DNA from: Gambelia wislizenii | Lineage: Eukaryota > Chordata > Lepidosauria > Squamata > Crotaphytidae | NCBI GenBank assembly: GCA_030847615.1 | Contig: JAUMIR010000004.1 | Coordinates: 74,245,001 to 74,309,000 of the forward strand | DNA length: 64,000 bases | Reading direction: 5' to 3' | Part shown: in pieces, positions 35,031 through 45,935 of the stretch | How the letters are laid out: each line of letters opens with the position of its first letter | Numbering within the stretch: position 1 is the stretch's first letter | Translations under genes and position numbers: made by a program | The notes under the pieces: model-generated | What the model saw: the letters and a program-made list of their open reading frames with translations, nothing else | Databases searched by the model: none | Told to the model about the DNA's origin: nothing

Positions 35031-35649
35031 AAGGGCTTGTCTAAACTGGTGGGAAACCCTGCACCTACCTTGTAGCCACAGTGGATGTTTTTGATCTGCA
35101 GCAGCCCTGTAAATGCCACACTAACTGGGCTTCTCCAATTGTAGATTGGATTATCACACCACACTCTAATCCACATCAGAGTATAAAAGGGTGACCCTAT
35201 CCTGATCACGTATTATATGTTGTACTATTTCTGGCCATATAGGTGGGGCTGCTCTGCTGTTGTTTTTTCTATTTGTGAATGTGAATATGCAAATATACGT
35301 TGTCTCAGAGTACTGTATTACTGGATAAGCAGAGATACACTTATCCACATATGTGCACAATTGAAAATTTGTTAAAAAACACAAAAAATATTTTAAAAGT
35401 CCAGAACAGAATCCCATCCACTGGAAGTCCTGTCTACAACTTTGCACCAAAACTGATCTGTGGCCACCACACAGCCAAAAAGCCAGGTTTACCACTCAAA
35501 TGCAGATCAACCTGCAAATCTTCCAGAGCTGGAGTTCCCTGCAGAAACTCCAGTGAAGATGTGAATCACTGAAAACATTGTGTGTCAACTGTGCACAAAT
35601 AGGTGGTGAATGCTTTTTTTTTTTTTTTGGCCTGTGTAGACAAGCCTTA
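35031..35649. mobile_element. MITE of the AAGGGCTTGTCTA family
   Basis: It begins aagggcttgtctaaactggt and ends cctgtgtagacaagcctta. Size ~619 bp. No transposase. An A/T-rich middle with a T run at 35616-35628 precedes the right end. Confidence 0.65.
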
Positions 35650-35925
35650 AATCAACTGGGAAGGACAAGATTCTTCCCTTCTCTCCCCCCTGCTGAGTTG
35701 AACACAAAATGCTTTTGCATTTTCAACTCAGTTTGCAGCAATTGACAAAAACAAAGGATGAAGTGGGAAAGAGAGGAGAGAGAAAATGGGACATTTTAAA
35801 AGCAGCTGAAAAAGTGGGATGACAGAAGGTTAATCAGAACTGTCCCTGCCAAACTGAGACAGCTGGAGGGTATGTGGTTACCTGAAGCAGCTGCTTTGCT
35901 ATTGCTGAATGTCAACCCCATCCCC
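35650..35925. other. No recognised feature
   Basis: Purine-rich noncoding sequence. Confidence 0.3.
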
Positions 35926-36045
35926 GAGCTTGAAAAGTTACCTTTTTTGGCCTACAATGCTCATCTCCCAAGTGAGCATGGTCAGTGGCTTTACTGGCTA
36001 GAAGATTTTTGAAGCTGTAATCCAAAAGTAACTTTTCCAAGCTCT
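35926..36045. mobile_element. Short palindromic repeat (GAGCTTGRAAAAGTTACTTTT)
   Basis: The left arm gagcttgaaaagttac pairs with the right arm agtaacttttccaagctc. The inner part has tacaatgctcatctcccaag. A partial copy is at 33800-33850. Confidence 0.6.
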
Positions 36046-36991
36046 GACTCATCCTCCCCCACCCAGAAGACATACAGAATATGTGGCAGGTCTTAACCAT
36101 CCCTCCCCAGCATAGAAAGAGAAAGAAAGAAAGGAGGTGTGTGAGACAGAGAAATGAGAGGTCTTGATTGGAAAGTGGAAAAATTCCTGCTTTTAAAAAG
36201 CTGTTGTTTTCAGGATTATGGAAAATAGGATGTAGAATACATTGACCTGCAGCCCAGGGGGGAAAAAATCAATATTTAATTCTGGCCACATTGATCTGTG
36301 GTTTGCACACTTCATCTATTTGCTTTGTTTTGAGTGGATTTCAGAGCCCTAGATTAGAGAGTTCTGACTCTTGGAGTACCAGGTACTGGCATTGAAACAC
36401 ACCAAATGTACTGAAAAAATATAACCTTTCCTTAAATAAAAATAAAATGTGGGTTTGGGAAAGGAGAATGGGCTATTATGCGGAAGTGGTTTTTTGTTGT
36501 TTTTGTTTTTGTTTTTAACCTCTGGGCTGGGATTGCTTTTAGAGAACAAAAATCTCTTTCTCTGCTTTGAAGGATCCTTGGGGCTTCTTAACTTCCAACA
36601 GTGGGAAAGGGTTCCTTGGGGTCATACAAATGGCTTCAGCCCTGCATGTGCTATTCTGCAGGGCAGTGTGATATTGGTCTAATATATTTCCAGGGTGGAT
36701 GAGTAACACCTAAGGCCAAATTTCAAATCCTGGCCATACAAACAAAACCAGACATTAAGCCCCAAAGAATTGAGGTAGCCTACAAAGCCAAAGGTCAGTG
36801 GCCTCTGCTTAATTAGAACCAAGGCTCACTTCATTGGGTGAGGTGAGGGTTGGGTTCAGAACTGGACAATCAATTTGTTTGCTCACTGGAATTCTTCAAC
36901 AGATCCTTTCCCAAAGAGAAAAGACAGGCAAGTAAGAACCAAAGTGAAAGTTGAGAGGCTTCTCATAAAGCCAACATAAGGTAAACCTTAT
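36046..36991. other. No recognised feature
   Basis: Noncoding sequence with a short GTTTTT tract at about 36490-36515. Confidence 0.35.
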
Positions 36992-37250
36992 AACAGAAAT
37001 GGCAACATTATCAGATGTCGTCCTTCAGAGTTCTGGGGCTGTAGTGCAGGCAGGAATAAGGCATCCCTTTTTATTGAAGGCTTAGCTCCATCAATAAAAA
37101 TGTGAAGCCTTATCTGCACCAGAGCTATGTCCCAGGAACGGCTGAGGACATGGGCATCTGATAACATCACCCATTCTGTTCTCATTGCATTCTTCTGACG
37201 TGGTTTGGGACATGGCTTTTTGCTGCATTTCACTGTGTTTGATAATCTTC
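36992..37250. mobile_element. Palindromic Harbinger-like MITE, left-truncated
   Basis: It carries gcaacattatcagatgtcgt, then aaggcatccctttttattga, ctccatcaataaaaatgtga, and tctgataacatcacccattc, and ends gtgtttgataatctt. It matches the 16.6-kb element in layout but lacks the outer left arm. Confidence 0.65.
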
Positions 37251-38358
37251 AAAATCAAGGAGAAATCTGGAACCTGCTGAGTTATTAAGCTCTTTGGAAT
37301 CTCAAGGAAAAAACAATGAAGCAATGCCAGAGCATTTTGACACTATCTTTGACTAACTGGCACTTTCTACTAATAACAGTAACAACCTGAAATATAAGGA
37401 AACGGTTCAACATTAATAGTTTTTACATGGTACTTGCTTAGTACATGTCCATTAAGGCTTAATGAGTGCTGTTTCATGACTGGCTAATATATCTGCAGCA
37501 TCCTCCTTTGATCTAGTTATATGTTGTTGCATGTCATTGCTAGGTTAATTTTCCAGAACTGCTGTATATGGTAAGGTGTATGTTTGCTTCAGTGCCGGAT
37601 TGTTCAGAGAAATGCTGACATCTTGACTGGCACTTTGCCATTAAATAAACTGCTGTTTTTAATTTACTATTTGGGCAGGTTTCACCTTCAGTTATGGCAA
37701 CCACAAAGGGATATGGAACCCTGAGGCTGGGTACCTTGAGAAAGAGGATCACACATGGTGCCAGCTAGAGTTAAGAGATTCCAGTTGATCCCCCCCCCCC
37801 ACCAATCCTATGGAAAGATGGCCTTGGAACAGTTTATAAGAGCACTCCCTATGTTCTATTTGGCAATGAATTGAGCACAGATCTGTTTGTCCACATATAT
37901 TATCTAAATATGTATGTATCCTCATTTTTCCAAAGGTAAGTAAAAAATATTCCTCTTTAGCCTGGCTACAAACAACAACAACAACAAAACCCACCACCAC
38001 AAACAACAACAACAACAACAAAAAAAAAAAAACAAAGCAGAAAAAAACCCAATAATAATCATCCCTACTCTAATAGTAAATGTAGGTGTTGGTGTGAAAG
38101 CCAAAGAGGGGCCCATGAAAAGCAAGAGAGGGAGAAATTAACCAGAAATTAATGTGAAAACTATAAGGGCGAGGGGAAGGAAATAGAACATTCTGAATAA
38201 GGGCATGCTTGGCTGGTTGGTCGAAACCTGATCAAGAGTATTCTTTTTATAAGGGTATAGTGCAACATTTTGCAGCAGGTGTCACATGTTCTTACTCAGT
38301 GTCTAGCAATTTGGAAATGAAATGGAGTCACCTAATCAAAGGTTGTGTTTTCTACATA
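37251..38358. other. Unassigned DNA with a CAA tract
   Basis: CAA-rich microsatellite at 37970-38031, which produces spurious Val/Leu-rich minus-strand frames. No other feature is seen. Confidence 0.4.
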
Positions 38359-38611
38359 CAGTAGGACCCCCATATCTGCTGGGGATTGGTTCTGGGGGGC
38401 CCGTGGATACTTAAAACCGTGGATAATAGCAAATACCATTGAAAATAATGGGACTTCCGGTATAAAATACCATAGAGTTGCCTTGGAAGACCTAGAAAAT
38501 GACTAGAGAGGACACATTTTCTAGGAAGTCTCTATGGTAGGTGTGCTGTTTTGTGTCCCATGGATAATTGAATCAGTGGATAATGAATCAGTGGATATGG
38601 GGGTCCTACTG
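38359..38611. mobile_element. Tigger/pogo-like MITE, second copy (TSD TA)
   Basis: The ends CAGTAGGACCCCCATATC and GATATGGGGGTCCTACTG are inverted repeats, flanked by TA at 38357-38358 and 38612-38613. It is the reverse complement of 21361-21610 and better preserved. Confidence 0.9.
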
Positions 38612-39829
38612 TACTCTGGAAACACCATAGATATATAAAAGAATACATGTCTAAAAATTATAACAGAAGTGATTTAAAAAATAACAATGTGGCCTGATCA
38701 GGGAGAGTGACTTAATAAAATAATGACAGCAGTTAAGAAGGGGAAACACAGAAACAGAAAGGTTTAAAGAACCAGAAGGCTGCAGCCTGAAGAGGGAAGA
38801 CTGAACCAGGCAAACTCTATCCCCATGCCAGGGCTTGGAAAATTTTTGGACAACAGCTCCCTGAATCCTCCATCAAGAATGCCCATGCTGTATGAGAGAA
38901 TCTGACATTCTCTAGTCAATACAATAACTTATCCTAGCTTTGCTCTGCTGTGCTGTTTTGCTTATTTAAGTAGTGTGTGTATGTGAGAGAGAAAGAGGGT
39001 GTTACTTCCCTGATTAAGAAATTGACGTTTCTTTATCCACTTGAAACTTTCCTGTAGTGAGCAGGAAGGTCTGAAGGGATCTTCTATGAGTGTTTGGATG
39101 AACATGGGAAGAGTTCTCCCTGATAGAGTTCTCTATTCTATTTTGGGTGTCCCACTTTCACACTGAACCAGAGTTCAGAGCACTCAAAGTCCAGAAGCCA
39201 TAGCAACAAGAGGTATCCAGTATCAAACAGTCCAGGGTCAAAAGTTGCAAATCAGAACAGAGTCTGAACAACTAGGTAACAGAGTCAGTGAATAGTCCAA
39301 GGGTCATAAATCAAGTACTCACAATAGCCAAGTCAGGTCAAGAGGTGAACTGAAAATTCGCTTCCAGTAATTTAACTTGAGGCAGCTTCCTGCTTATAAA
39401 GACAGCAAACTCACTCAACATCCACATTTCAGATAGTATTTCAAGAGTGTGTTTCACAGCTGTGTGCCCACATAGCCTTTTGCTCCATCTGCAGGGTGGT
39501 GGTGGTTGTGCCAGATGCTGATACCTTCACTTTCCTGAGGCTTGGGGGTCTTTCTTCCACCTCCTCTTCCTGATGTGAATCATGTTAACCTGGAGGAGAA
39601 CTCAGTTGGCTATCAGGCTGTACTGGAGGAGGACTTGGCTAGTTATCAGGCATCTGTTCTGGCTGCAGTAGGTCTGCTTCATCTTCCAAGGAAGATGAAC
39701 TCTCAAGAGAGAGTATGACAGTGGGGAGAATTTGAAGCATGTTCAGCTGAATATATGCAGAAGCCGCCCTCAAGACCTTCCTGCTCAATGTGGAAAGTAC
39801 AGAGTAGAGTGGACATGGTGCAGGACCAG
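38612..39829. other. No recognised feature
   Basis: Noncoding sequence. Confidence 0.35.
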
Positions 39830-40290
39830 CATGCATGAGATTCTTTTCTTGAGCAAGAAGGGCCTTCTCGGTGGTGGTTCCTAGGCTCTAGAGCTCCTGA
39901 GCAGTTCCTTCTGTTGTTTTTGTGAACTTTATTTATTGCCCACCTTCCCACCACCAACAATACAGCTCACTAATTAAAACAAATACAGTATAGCTAAAAT
40001 GGACTCTCCTTCTCCTCTTCTTCTGTTGGTAGGCTAAGACTTTTAAAAATTGATTCAGGCCTTCAAGAACTGAACATTTTTAATAGGATGCTGTACTGCT
40101 TTTAAATGTACTGCCTTCTTTATTTTTAATTGTATGTTTTAAATTGTTTCCAGCATTATTGACAATTTAATTACATTGTAATGTTAACCTTTTGTATGTT
40201 TTAGCTATACTGTATTTGCTTTAATTAGTGAGCTGTATTGTTGTAGGTGGTGGTGGGAAGGTGGGCAATAAATAAAGTTCACAAAAACAG
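39830..40290. repeat. Head-to-head inverted pair of L2-like 3' ends
   Basis: The left arm (about 39914-39999) and right arm (about 40197-40290) are reverse complements except for a 3-base insertion (ttgttgtagg versus ttgttggt) and a few substitutions. Both carry gtgaactttatttattgccc / gggcaataaataaagttcac, a L2-like 3' UTR end. The segment left of it (39830-39912, minus strand: cctaggaaccaccaccgaga, aggcccttcttg) looks like the adjoining L2 C-terminus. The ~200-base middle includes aaaattgattcaggccttca, an L2-like 3' UTR on the plus strand. Confidence 0.6.
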
Positions 40291-41225
40291 ATGCTGTAAT
40301 AATGTGGCTCCTCCTATACAGTGTGTTTGCCTTTCAGTTAAGTTGATCTGTGAGAACAATTGAGATGCAGAATGTTAGCTACAGGAAGAGAGTGGAAAGT
40401 TAATACAGAGCAAAGGAACTTTATAGCAAAGCTCCTAGAGAGGCAGTTAGGTTGTGAAAATGTGTGCCATGTCTTTAACCCCACCCCATCCTGCACTTTA
40501 TAGCAGTGCTTCTCAATCTCTGGCTTTCTAGAAGTTTTGGACCTCAGCTCCCAGAAATGCCAGCCAGCATGGCTAATGAGGAAGAATTCTAAGAGTTGAA
40601 GTTCCGGCATCTTGAAGACCAACATTTGAAAATGACTGCTATATAGCATACCCTCCAACTGTCCTGATTTGCTATGGGCAATCCTGATTAATCCCCTGTC
40701 ATCTCACTTTTCCAGCTGTTTTTAAAATGTCCAGTTTCTCTTCCCTCCTTCCACTTTCCTTCTTCATCACCAGCTTACTTCAGTTGCTGAAAAATGAGTT
40801 CAAAGTGCAAAGGGAATTTGTACTCAAGTAACAAGTGAGAGAAAAGAGGAGTAGGGGGGGAATCTTCATTTTTCGGTTCAGCTCTGGCAAAAACAAACTG
40901 CTGCAACTTCTCCTAGCTTGTCTGTTTTTCCCCATTCATAACTTTTGCCATCTTGACCACACTCTGATGATGCTTCACTACATGTCTCCAGGTTTTCATC
41001 TGTGAAATGTGGGAAAGTATGATATAGGGATGCTTTGAAATGAGAGGAAAGGGGAAAAGCCACCTTTCCAGCTGTCCAGAGCAGCCTCCTCAACCACTGT
41101 TTGACTATAACATGCTTAGGTTGGGAGGCTGGCAGACCTCTAACACTGTATAGCACCGCAAGGGAAAGCCTTGGGATGAGGAGGGGTGAGGGTAATGCTG
41201 ACCCTTATTTATCCAAAAAGACAAA
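40291..41225. other. Mostly unassigned DNA
   Basis: A short hAT-like palindromic remnant may lie at about 40505-40640 (ggacctcagctcccagaaat, gaattctaagagttgaagtt). Nothing else is supported. Confidence 0.35.
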
Positions 41226-41446
41226 GGACTTTTTCAGACAAGGGTTACCGCGCAAGAAGCTTGCGGAAGAGGTACGGCGCTGTTGTGCAGCAGGGGGTCC
41301 ATTTCGGATGCCGCCGTCCCTCACAGAAGTGACACAGACGATGCCGAGAGAGGGATGTCATCATCCGAAACAGACCCCCTGCCACGCAACAGCACTGTAC
41401 TTCTTCCGCAAGCTTCTTGTGCGGTAACCCTTGTCTGAAAAAGTCC
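41226..41446. mobile_element. 221-bp palindromic MITE (TSD AAA)
   Basis: The ends GGACTTTTTCAGACAAGG and its complement CCTTGTCTGAAAAAGTCC are perfect, flanked by AAA (41223-41225 and 41447-41449). The arms pair along most of their length with scattered mismatches (for example gcgcaagaagcttgcggaag against cttccgcaagcttcttgtgc). It is related to the 17391 element by its termini (TTTTTCAGACAAGG versus TTTTCAGACACGG) and layout, including the shared motif agaagtgacac. Confidence 0.85.
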
Positions 41447-41944
41447 AAAGACATCCAGAATTCCAACAAACCAACAGTGTACAATATCAAATAGTATCTG
41501 TTCATCAACAAAGAATAAAAAGTAACTATACGTATGTCAACATAAATCTAAATCACACCCCACCCCTCTCTCTGAACTTTATAGCACTTATTTATGGTTC
41601 ACCTAACCCATATTAAGCATACACACACAGACACACACTTCATGATACTGGAGTTGGAAAGATCAATTACTCCAGATATTGTTGGACTTCAAATCCCATC
41701 AGACCTAGTGAGGAATGCTGTTACTTTTTTTGTCTTATTGGTTATTACATCTAGAGTCAGGTTGCTGCCTTTTATGGCGGAGGGCGGGCTCTTAATCCTT
41801 CTCCATCCTGAAATGTTGTTACTGGTAGAAACCTGAAGGACACTACAGTACATCTCTTCCAGCTTGTTTGGACCCCTGAACATGAATACTATAGTTAGAG
41901 AAGGGATCAACAACAAAAGATGGTCTGGGGGACACACCCACTCT
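41447..41944. other. Unassigned DNA with a short palindromic remnant
   Basis: A CA-rich tract is at about 41620-41637. The segment tactccagatattgttggac, ttcaaatcccatcag (41668-41703) resembles the left half of the hAT-like palindromic family. Confidence 0.35.
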
Positions 41945-43575
41945 AGAACTACTCAATATATATTTTGCTTTAGTTTTCTCCTAAAACAGAAACGTGTGCT
42001 TCCATGCAAGAGCAATAACCTTGGCAAGAGATCTGGATTGCAAATCAAGATTGGTAGGGAGTTAGTTAGGAATCACCTAGTAAACCTAAATGAGTTCAAA
42101 TATGCAGAGTCAGACAAACTGCATCCCAGAGTACTGAAGGAACTTGCTGGAGTACTCTCTGAACCTCTTGCAGTCATTGTTGAGAAATCCTGGTGAACAG
42201 ATAAAGTGCCAGAGGATTGGAGAAGGGCAAACATTGTCCTTCTCTTCAGGAAAAAAAAAGGCAGGAGAGAAGATCCAGGAAACTATAGACCAGTCAGCCT
42301 GAACTCAATACCAGGAAAAATATTAGAACAGATTATACAGGAGTTTGTCTGCAAGTATCTTGGTAGTGGTAGTGATCAGTAGGAGCCAGCGTGGGTTTGT
42401 CAAGAACAAACCCTGCCAAACTAATGTTATATCTTTTTTCAATCAGGTCACTAGTTCAGTATGGTGGGAATACTGTGGATATAATTCATCTGGATTTCAG
42501 CAAAACATTTGATAAGGTCCCCTATAATATTTTGATTAAATTAGTACTAGATGGGAACATTGTCAGATGGATCCATTATTATTTGGAAAACCATGTTCAA
42601 AGAATTGTCATCAATGGCTGCATTTCAAACTGGAAGGAGGTCCCAAGTGGAGTGCCTCAGGGTCTTATCCTAGGGCTATTACTCTTCAACGTATTGATCA
42701 GTAACTTAGAGGATGAGGTGGAGGAAATCCTTATCAAGTTTGCAGATGACACACAACTTGGAGGGGCAGCTAACACATTGGAAGATAAGAAGAGAATTCA
42801 AAAGGACCCTAGCTAAACTAGAAAATTGGGCAGAAATTAATGAAATGAAATTGAATAGAGAAACACAAAATTTTACATTTAGACCACAAAAACCTAATTC
42901 ACAGCTATAGGATGGGGGATACATGGCTGAGCAGTACTACATGCACAAAGGTTCTTGGAATTATTGTTGATCATACATTGAGCATGGACCAGCAGTGTGA
43001 TGCTGCAGCAAAGAAAGCAAATGCTAATTTAGCCTGCATTAGTAGAGGCATAGTTTCCAAGCTGAGGGAAGTAATAGTCTCACCATATTCTGTGCTGGTC
43101 AGGCCTGATCTGGAGTACTGCATTCAGTCATGGGCACCTCATTTTAAAGAAGGATACAGACAAGTTGGAGTACGTTCAAAGGAGCAACAATAAGACATAT
43201 GAAGAAAAAAACATGAGGAAAGATTGAAGGAGCTGGGCATCTTCCGCTTGGTGAAAAGATGACTGAGGGGTGGCATCACTCTTTACCTCAAGCCCTGTTC
43301 TCTGCTGTCCCAAGTGGGAGGACTAGGTCCAATGTTTTGAAATTACAGGAGAGTAGATTTCAATTGAACATTAGAAGGAACTTCGTGATTGTAAGAGCAG
43401 TTCAGCAGTGGAACTAATTGCCTAGAGAGGTGGTGGGGTTTCCTTCTTGAAACCTCTTCAGAAAGAAGCTAGACAGCTACCTGTTGGGGATGCTCTAGCT
43501 GGAGATCCTGCATTGAGCACAGGGTTGGACTCGATGGCCCATAAAGCTTCCAACTCTATGATTCTGCAATTTTCT
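41945..43575 (+). pseudogene. Old CR1 LINE (RT and C-terminus), decayed
   Basis: Readable pieces in order: LHPRVLKELAGVLSEPLAVI and VPEDWRRANIVLLFRK (fingers), DPGNYRPVSLNSIPGKILEQ, IIHLDFSKTFDKVPYNILI (catalytic D block; usual AFD is TFD), ISNWKEVPSGVPQGLILGLL, FADDTQLGGAA (catalytic DD retained), LGIIVDHTLSMDQQCDAAAK, and YSVLVRPDLEYCIQSWAPHF. The 3' end has gttggactcgatggcccata and tccaactctatgattctgca. At least six frameshifts and stops. The open segment 42391-42816 holds most of the RT core. The numerous lesions mark it as much older than the CR1 ends at 24 and 33 kb. Confidence 0.9.
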
Positions 43576-43861
43576 ACCCACTGTAAACATTCATGGGCCA
43601 TACCTGCTCCTTTCATCTGAATTGCACATAACCTGGTACTCACTTCTGTTTTTGGGGGGTGGGGTGGGGCACTGAAATAGTGTTAAAATAGAGAATGGCA
43701 CCCCATGAAGGATTCTAGGGATGCAAATATTTTGAGGCTATTTTTTTATTCTACAGAACAGGATATTCTGGAGAATTCCCTAGGGCTGCACTGTGGCATA
43801 TGGCAGGCTTTATGCAACCTATAGGGTACAGGATTCCCACTCATGAGTTAGAGAGTAAGGA
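43576..43861. other. No recognised feature
   Basis: Noncoding sequence. Confidence 0.3.
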
Positions 43862-44382
43862 TATGAGGTCTGTCTATTAAATAACAAGACTGTGTTTCTA
43901 CCTTGCAGACAAATCAGGGAGAACTGATTGTGAATGCTTGAGTGGTGACCTTGAACATGTCTGAACCTGCATGACAAGCATCAACACTCTCGGCCATTCA
44001 GTTGCTTGTTGGTTGTTGTTCAAAGCAGCTGTGTTGTCTGTTGTGTGCTGGAAAAATACTAAGTTTAAAAGTTGAACATTGTGACATTCTGCAGCAACTT
44101 GAGGTGGACAAAACCTTTTCCAAAAAAATCATCACTTGTGATGAAACCTGGATCTTCCAGTATGATCCTGAGACAAAGCGACAGTCAATGCACTAGAAAA
44201 CACCATCATCACCAAGAATGAAAAAAGCACTTCAAAGCAAGTCCAGATTCAAAGCCATGCTCATTGGTGTTTATTTTTTTTTTTAACATCAAGGGCATAA
44301 TTTTGTCAGAATGGGTTTCAGAAGGCAAAACAGTGAATCAGCATTATCTATATATAAAATTCTCTTGGGTATGTTGCTGTTT

Positions 44383-44457
44383 CCAGTCTGCTGATTGGCT
44401 GCTTAGGGAACTGACCAGCCAATCACAGGTCTGTTGAGCAGCCAATCAGCACACTGG
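44383..44457. promoter_or_regulatory. Helitron 5' hairpin carrying CCAAT pentamers
   Basis: Arms ccagtctgctgattggctgc and gcagccaatcagcacactgg, with agccaatcac in the loop. It corresponds to 2126-2200 in the first Helitron, at the same distance from the 5' end apart from the microsatellite. A promoter or protein-binding role is inferred only. Confidence 0.4.
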
Positions 44458-44555
44458 GGGTGGGACCATGTAGATCTCAAACATGGCCGCTGGAGAGGGA
44501 CAGTGAGTAACATGGGGGTGGCTGTAGTGTGTGTGTGTTCTGGAGTACAGGGGGT

Positions 44556-45040
44556 GGGGTGGAAGGGGCAGAATGAGTGGGGGGAGGGGAAGAATGAGTG
44601 GTGGAGGGGCCGAACAAGTGGTGGAGGGGCAGAAAAAGTGGTGGAGGGGCAGAAAAAGTGGGGGGAGGGGCAGAATGAGTGGTGGGGGCAGAACAAGTGG
44701 GGGAAGTGCAAAACAAGTGGTGGGAGGGGCAGAATGAGTGGTGGAGGGGGAGAACAAGTGGGGGGCAGAATGAGTGGTGGGGGAGGCAGAATGAGTGGTG
44801 GGAGGGGCAGAAAAGTGGGGGGGGCAGAATGAGTGGGGGAGTGGCAGAATGAATGGTGGGGCAAAACAAGTGGGGGAAAGGGCAGAACGAGTGGTGGGAG
44901 TGGCAGAATGAGTGCATGAGGGCAGAATGAGTGGGGAGAGAGCAAATCAAGTGGTGGGAGGGGCAGAATGAGTGGTGGGGGTGGTGGCAAGGGGAAGAAT
45001 GAGCGATGGGGGGAGGCAGGGGGCAGAATGAAAGGCAGGT
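44556..45040. repeat. G-rich minisatellite, units of about 20-22 bases
   Basis: More than 20 imperfect units of the form AGTGGTGGGAGGGGCAGAAT, with variant endings CAGAACA and CAGAAAA. Four G runs occur in many adjacent unit pairs. The reverse strand therefore shows spurious proline/leucine-rich open frames. Confidence 0.85.
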
Positions 45041-45603
45041 GGGTGAGTTAAACCCACCAGCCTACCTCGAAGGGTTGTCATGAGGTCTCCTGGGCATTTT
45101 GGGTGGAGCTTTTTAATGGCGTATGGCATGCTGGGTCCAGCTAGTTATAAGGAAGTTTTGACAAAGCTGAGAGAAAGAGTCAGAAAAAAAAGTCCAGAAC
45201 TGTGGGGAAATGGTTTCACTCTTCAGCAAGACAATGTGCCTGCTCACACAGCACTTTCTGTGAAGCAGTTTTTGGCTGATAGACACATTACTACACTTGA
45301 ACATCCTCCATATTCACCAGATTTGGTACCATGCAACTTTTTTCTTTTCCCTAAAGTAAAATTGGTGTTTAAAGGAACACGTTTTGAGTCAATTGATGCA
45401 GTAAAGAAGAAAACAGCAGATGTGTTGAAACAGCTGACAGAATCTGATCTGCTCCACACTTTTGACCAGCGGAAAACAAGACCGCATCAGTGTGTGAGTG
45501 TGAATGGGGAGTATATTGAAGGGGTCAAGCATTAGAGGTGTAATACATATAAATACAGATGGGTTATTTTATCAGTCTCATTATTTAATAGACAGACCTT
45601 GTA

Positions 45604-45805
45604 CACTGCAACATTGTAAAGCTGCTCCCCCTTGCTTTTTTCCAGAGGATGCTTAGACCTCTTTTTAAAAAACTGGATGCTGAATAAAGCAATATGATGT
45701 TTGAACTGCACTATTGAGAAGCTTGCCCCTCTCTGTTTGTATCTGAATGCAAGATCTGCTTTGGGTTCCCTATCTAGTTTCTGTGAATGTGGCTATCACT
45801 TTCTT
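45604..45805. other. No recognised feature
   Basis: Short noncoding stretch between mariner and the next repeat. Confidence 0.3.
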
Positions 45806-45935
45806 GAAACCTGTTGCTTGGCCTAACTAAAGTAGACCTATTGAATAAATGGGATTTACCTACATGCTGATGCCTCATTCAACAATTGATTGAATAGGTC
45901 TACTCTAGTTGGGACTAATCAACAGGATTTCAGTC
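45806..45935. mobile_element. Short palindromic repeat (CAACAGGATTTC family)
   Basis: The left arm gaaacctgttgcttggccta, actaaagtagacctattgaa pairs with the right arm attgaataggtctactctag, ttgggactaatcaacaggat. A second copy in the other orientation is at 52677-52805. Confidence 0.6.

Larger units (their letters stand above)
44347..45144 (+). mobile_element. Non-autonomous Helitron inside mariner
   Basis: It starts TCTATATATAAAATTCTCTT after A (44346) and ends GCTGGGTCCAGCTAG before T (45145). No host bases are duplicated or lost: joining 44346 to 45145 restores the mariner transposase codons. The interior has the CCAAT hairpin (44383-44457), then a G-rich minisatellite (44556-45040), then a unique 3' part. 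The 3' stem-loop typical of Helitrons is only weakly represented (GCTGG-GT-CCAGC immediately before the end). No coding sequence. Confidence 0.9.
44090..45535 (+). pseudogene. Mariner transposase (DD34D), N-terminally deleted, split
   Basis: Cut-and-paste transposase of the mariner family. The first catalytic aspartate is in ITCDETWIFQYDPETKRQ (44131-44184). After the Helitron insert the frame resumes at 45145 (YKEVLTKLRERVRKKSPELW), then LQQDNVPAHTALSVKQFLAD (second D) and EHPPYSPDLVPCNFFLFPKV (third D, in the DD34D spacing). The end is VNGEYIEGVKH with a stop at 45533-45535. The codons interrupted by the insert read NQH before it and YYKEV across and after it. A stop at 44194, a frameshift around 44270-44300 and the missing N-terminus make it non-functional. 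Confidence 0.9.
43864..45601 (+). mobile_element. Mariner transposon (TSD TA), interrupted by Helitron
   Basis: The terminal inverted repeats TGAGGTCTGTCTATTAAATA and TATTTAATAGACAGACCTTG are flanked by TA (43862-43863 and 45602-45603). Without the Helitron insert (44347-45144) the element is about 940 bp, shorter than the usual ~1.3 kb. The transposase N-terminal DNA-binding region is largely deleted. Confidence 0.9.

Noticed and set aside
37922..38125. Frame with runs of C, V and L that could be a membrane protein
   Set aside because: Produced by a CAA trinucleotide tract on the opposite strand.
44403..44990. Minus-strand frames made of PPLILPLPP repeats
   Set aside because: They translate the 20-22-base G-rich minisatellite inside the Helitron. 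Unit length variation breaks any single frame, so this is not a proline-rich protein gene.
44556..45040. Regularly repeated units resembling a CRISPR array
   Set aside because: There are no unique spacers between units, units vary and are directly tandem, and the context is a vertebrate transposon.
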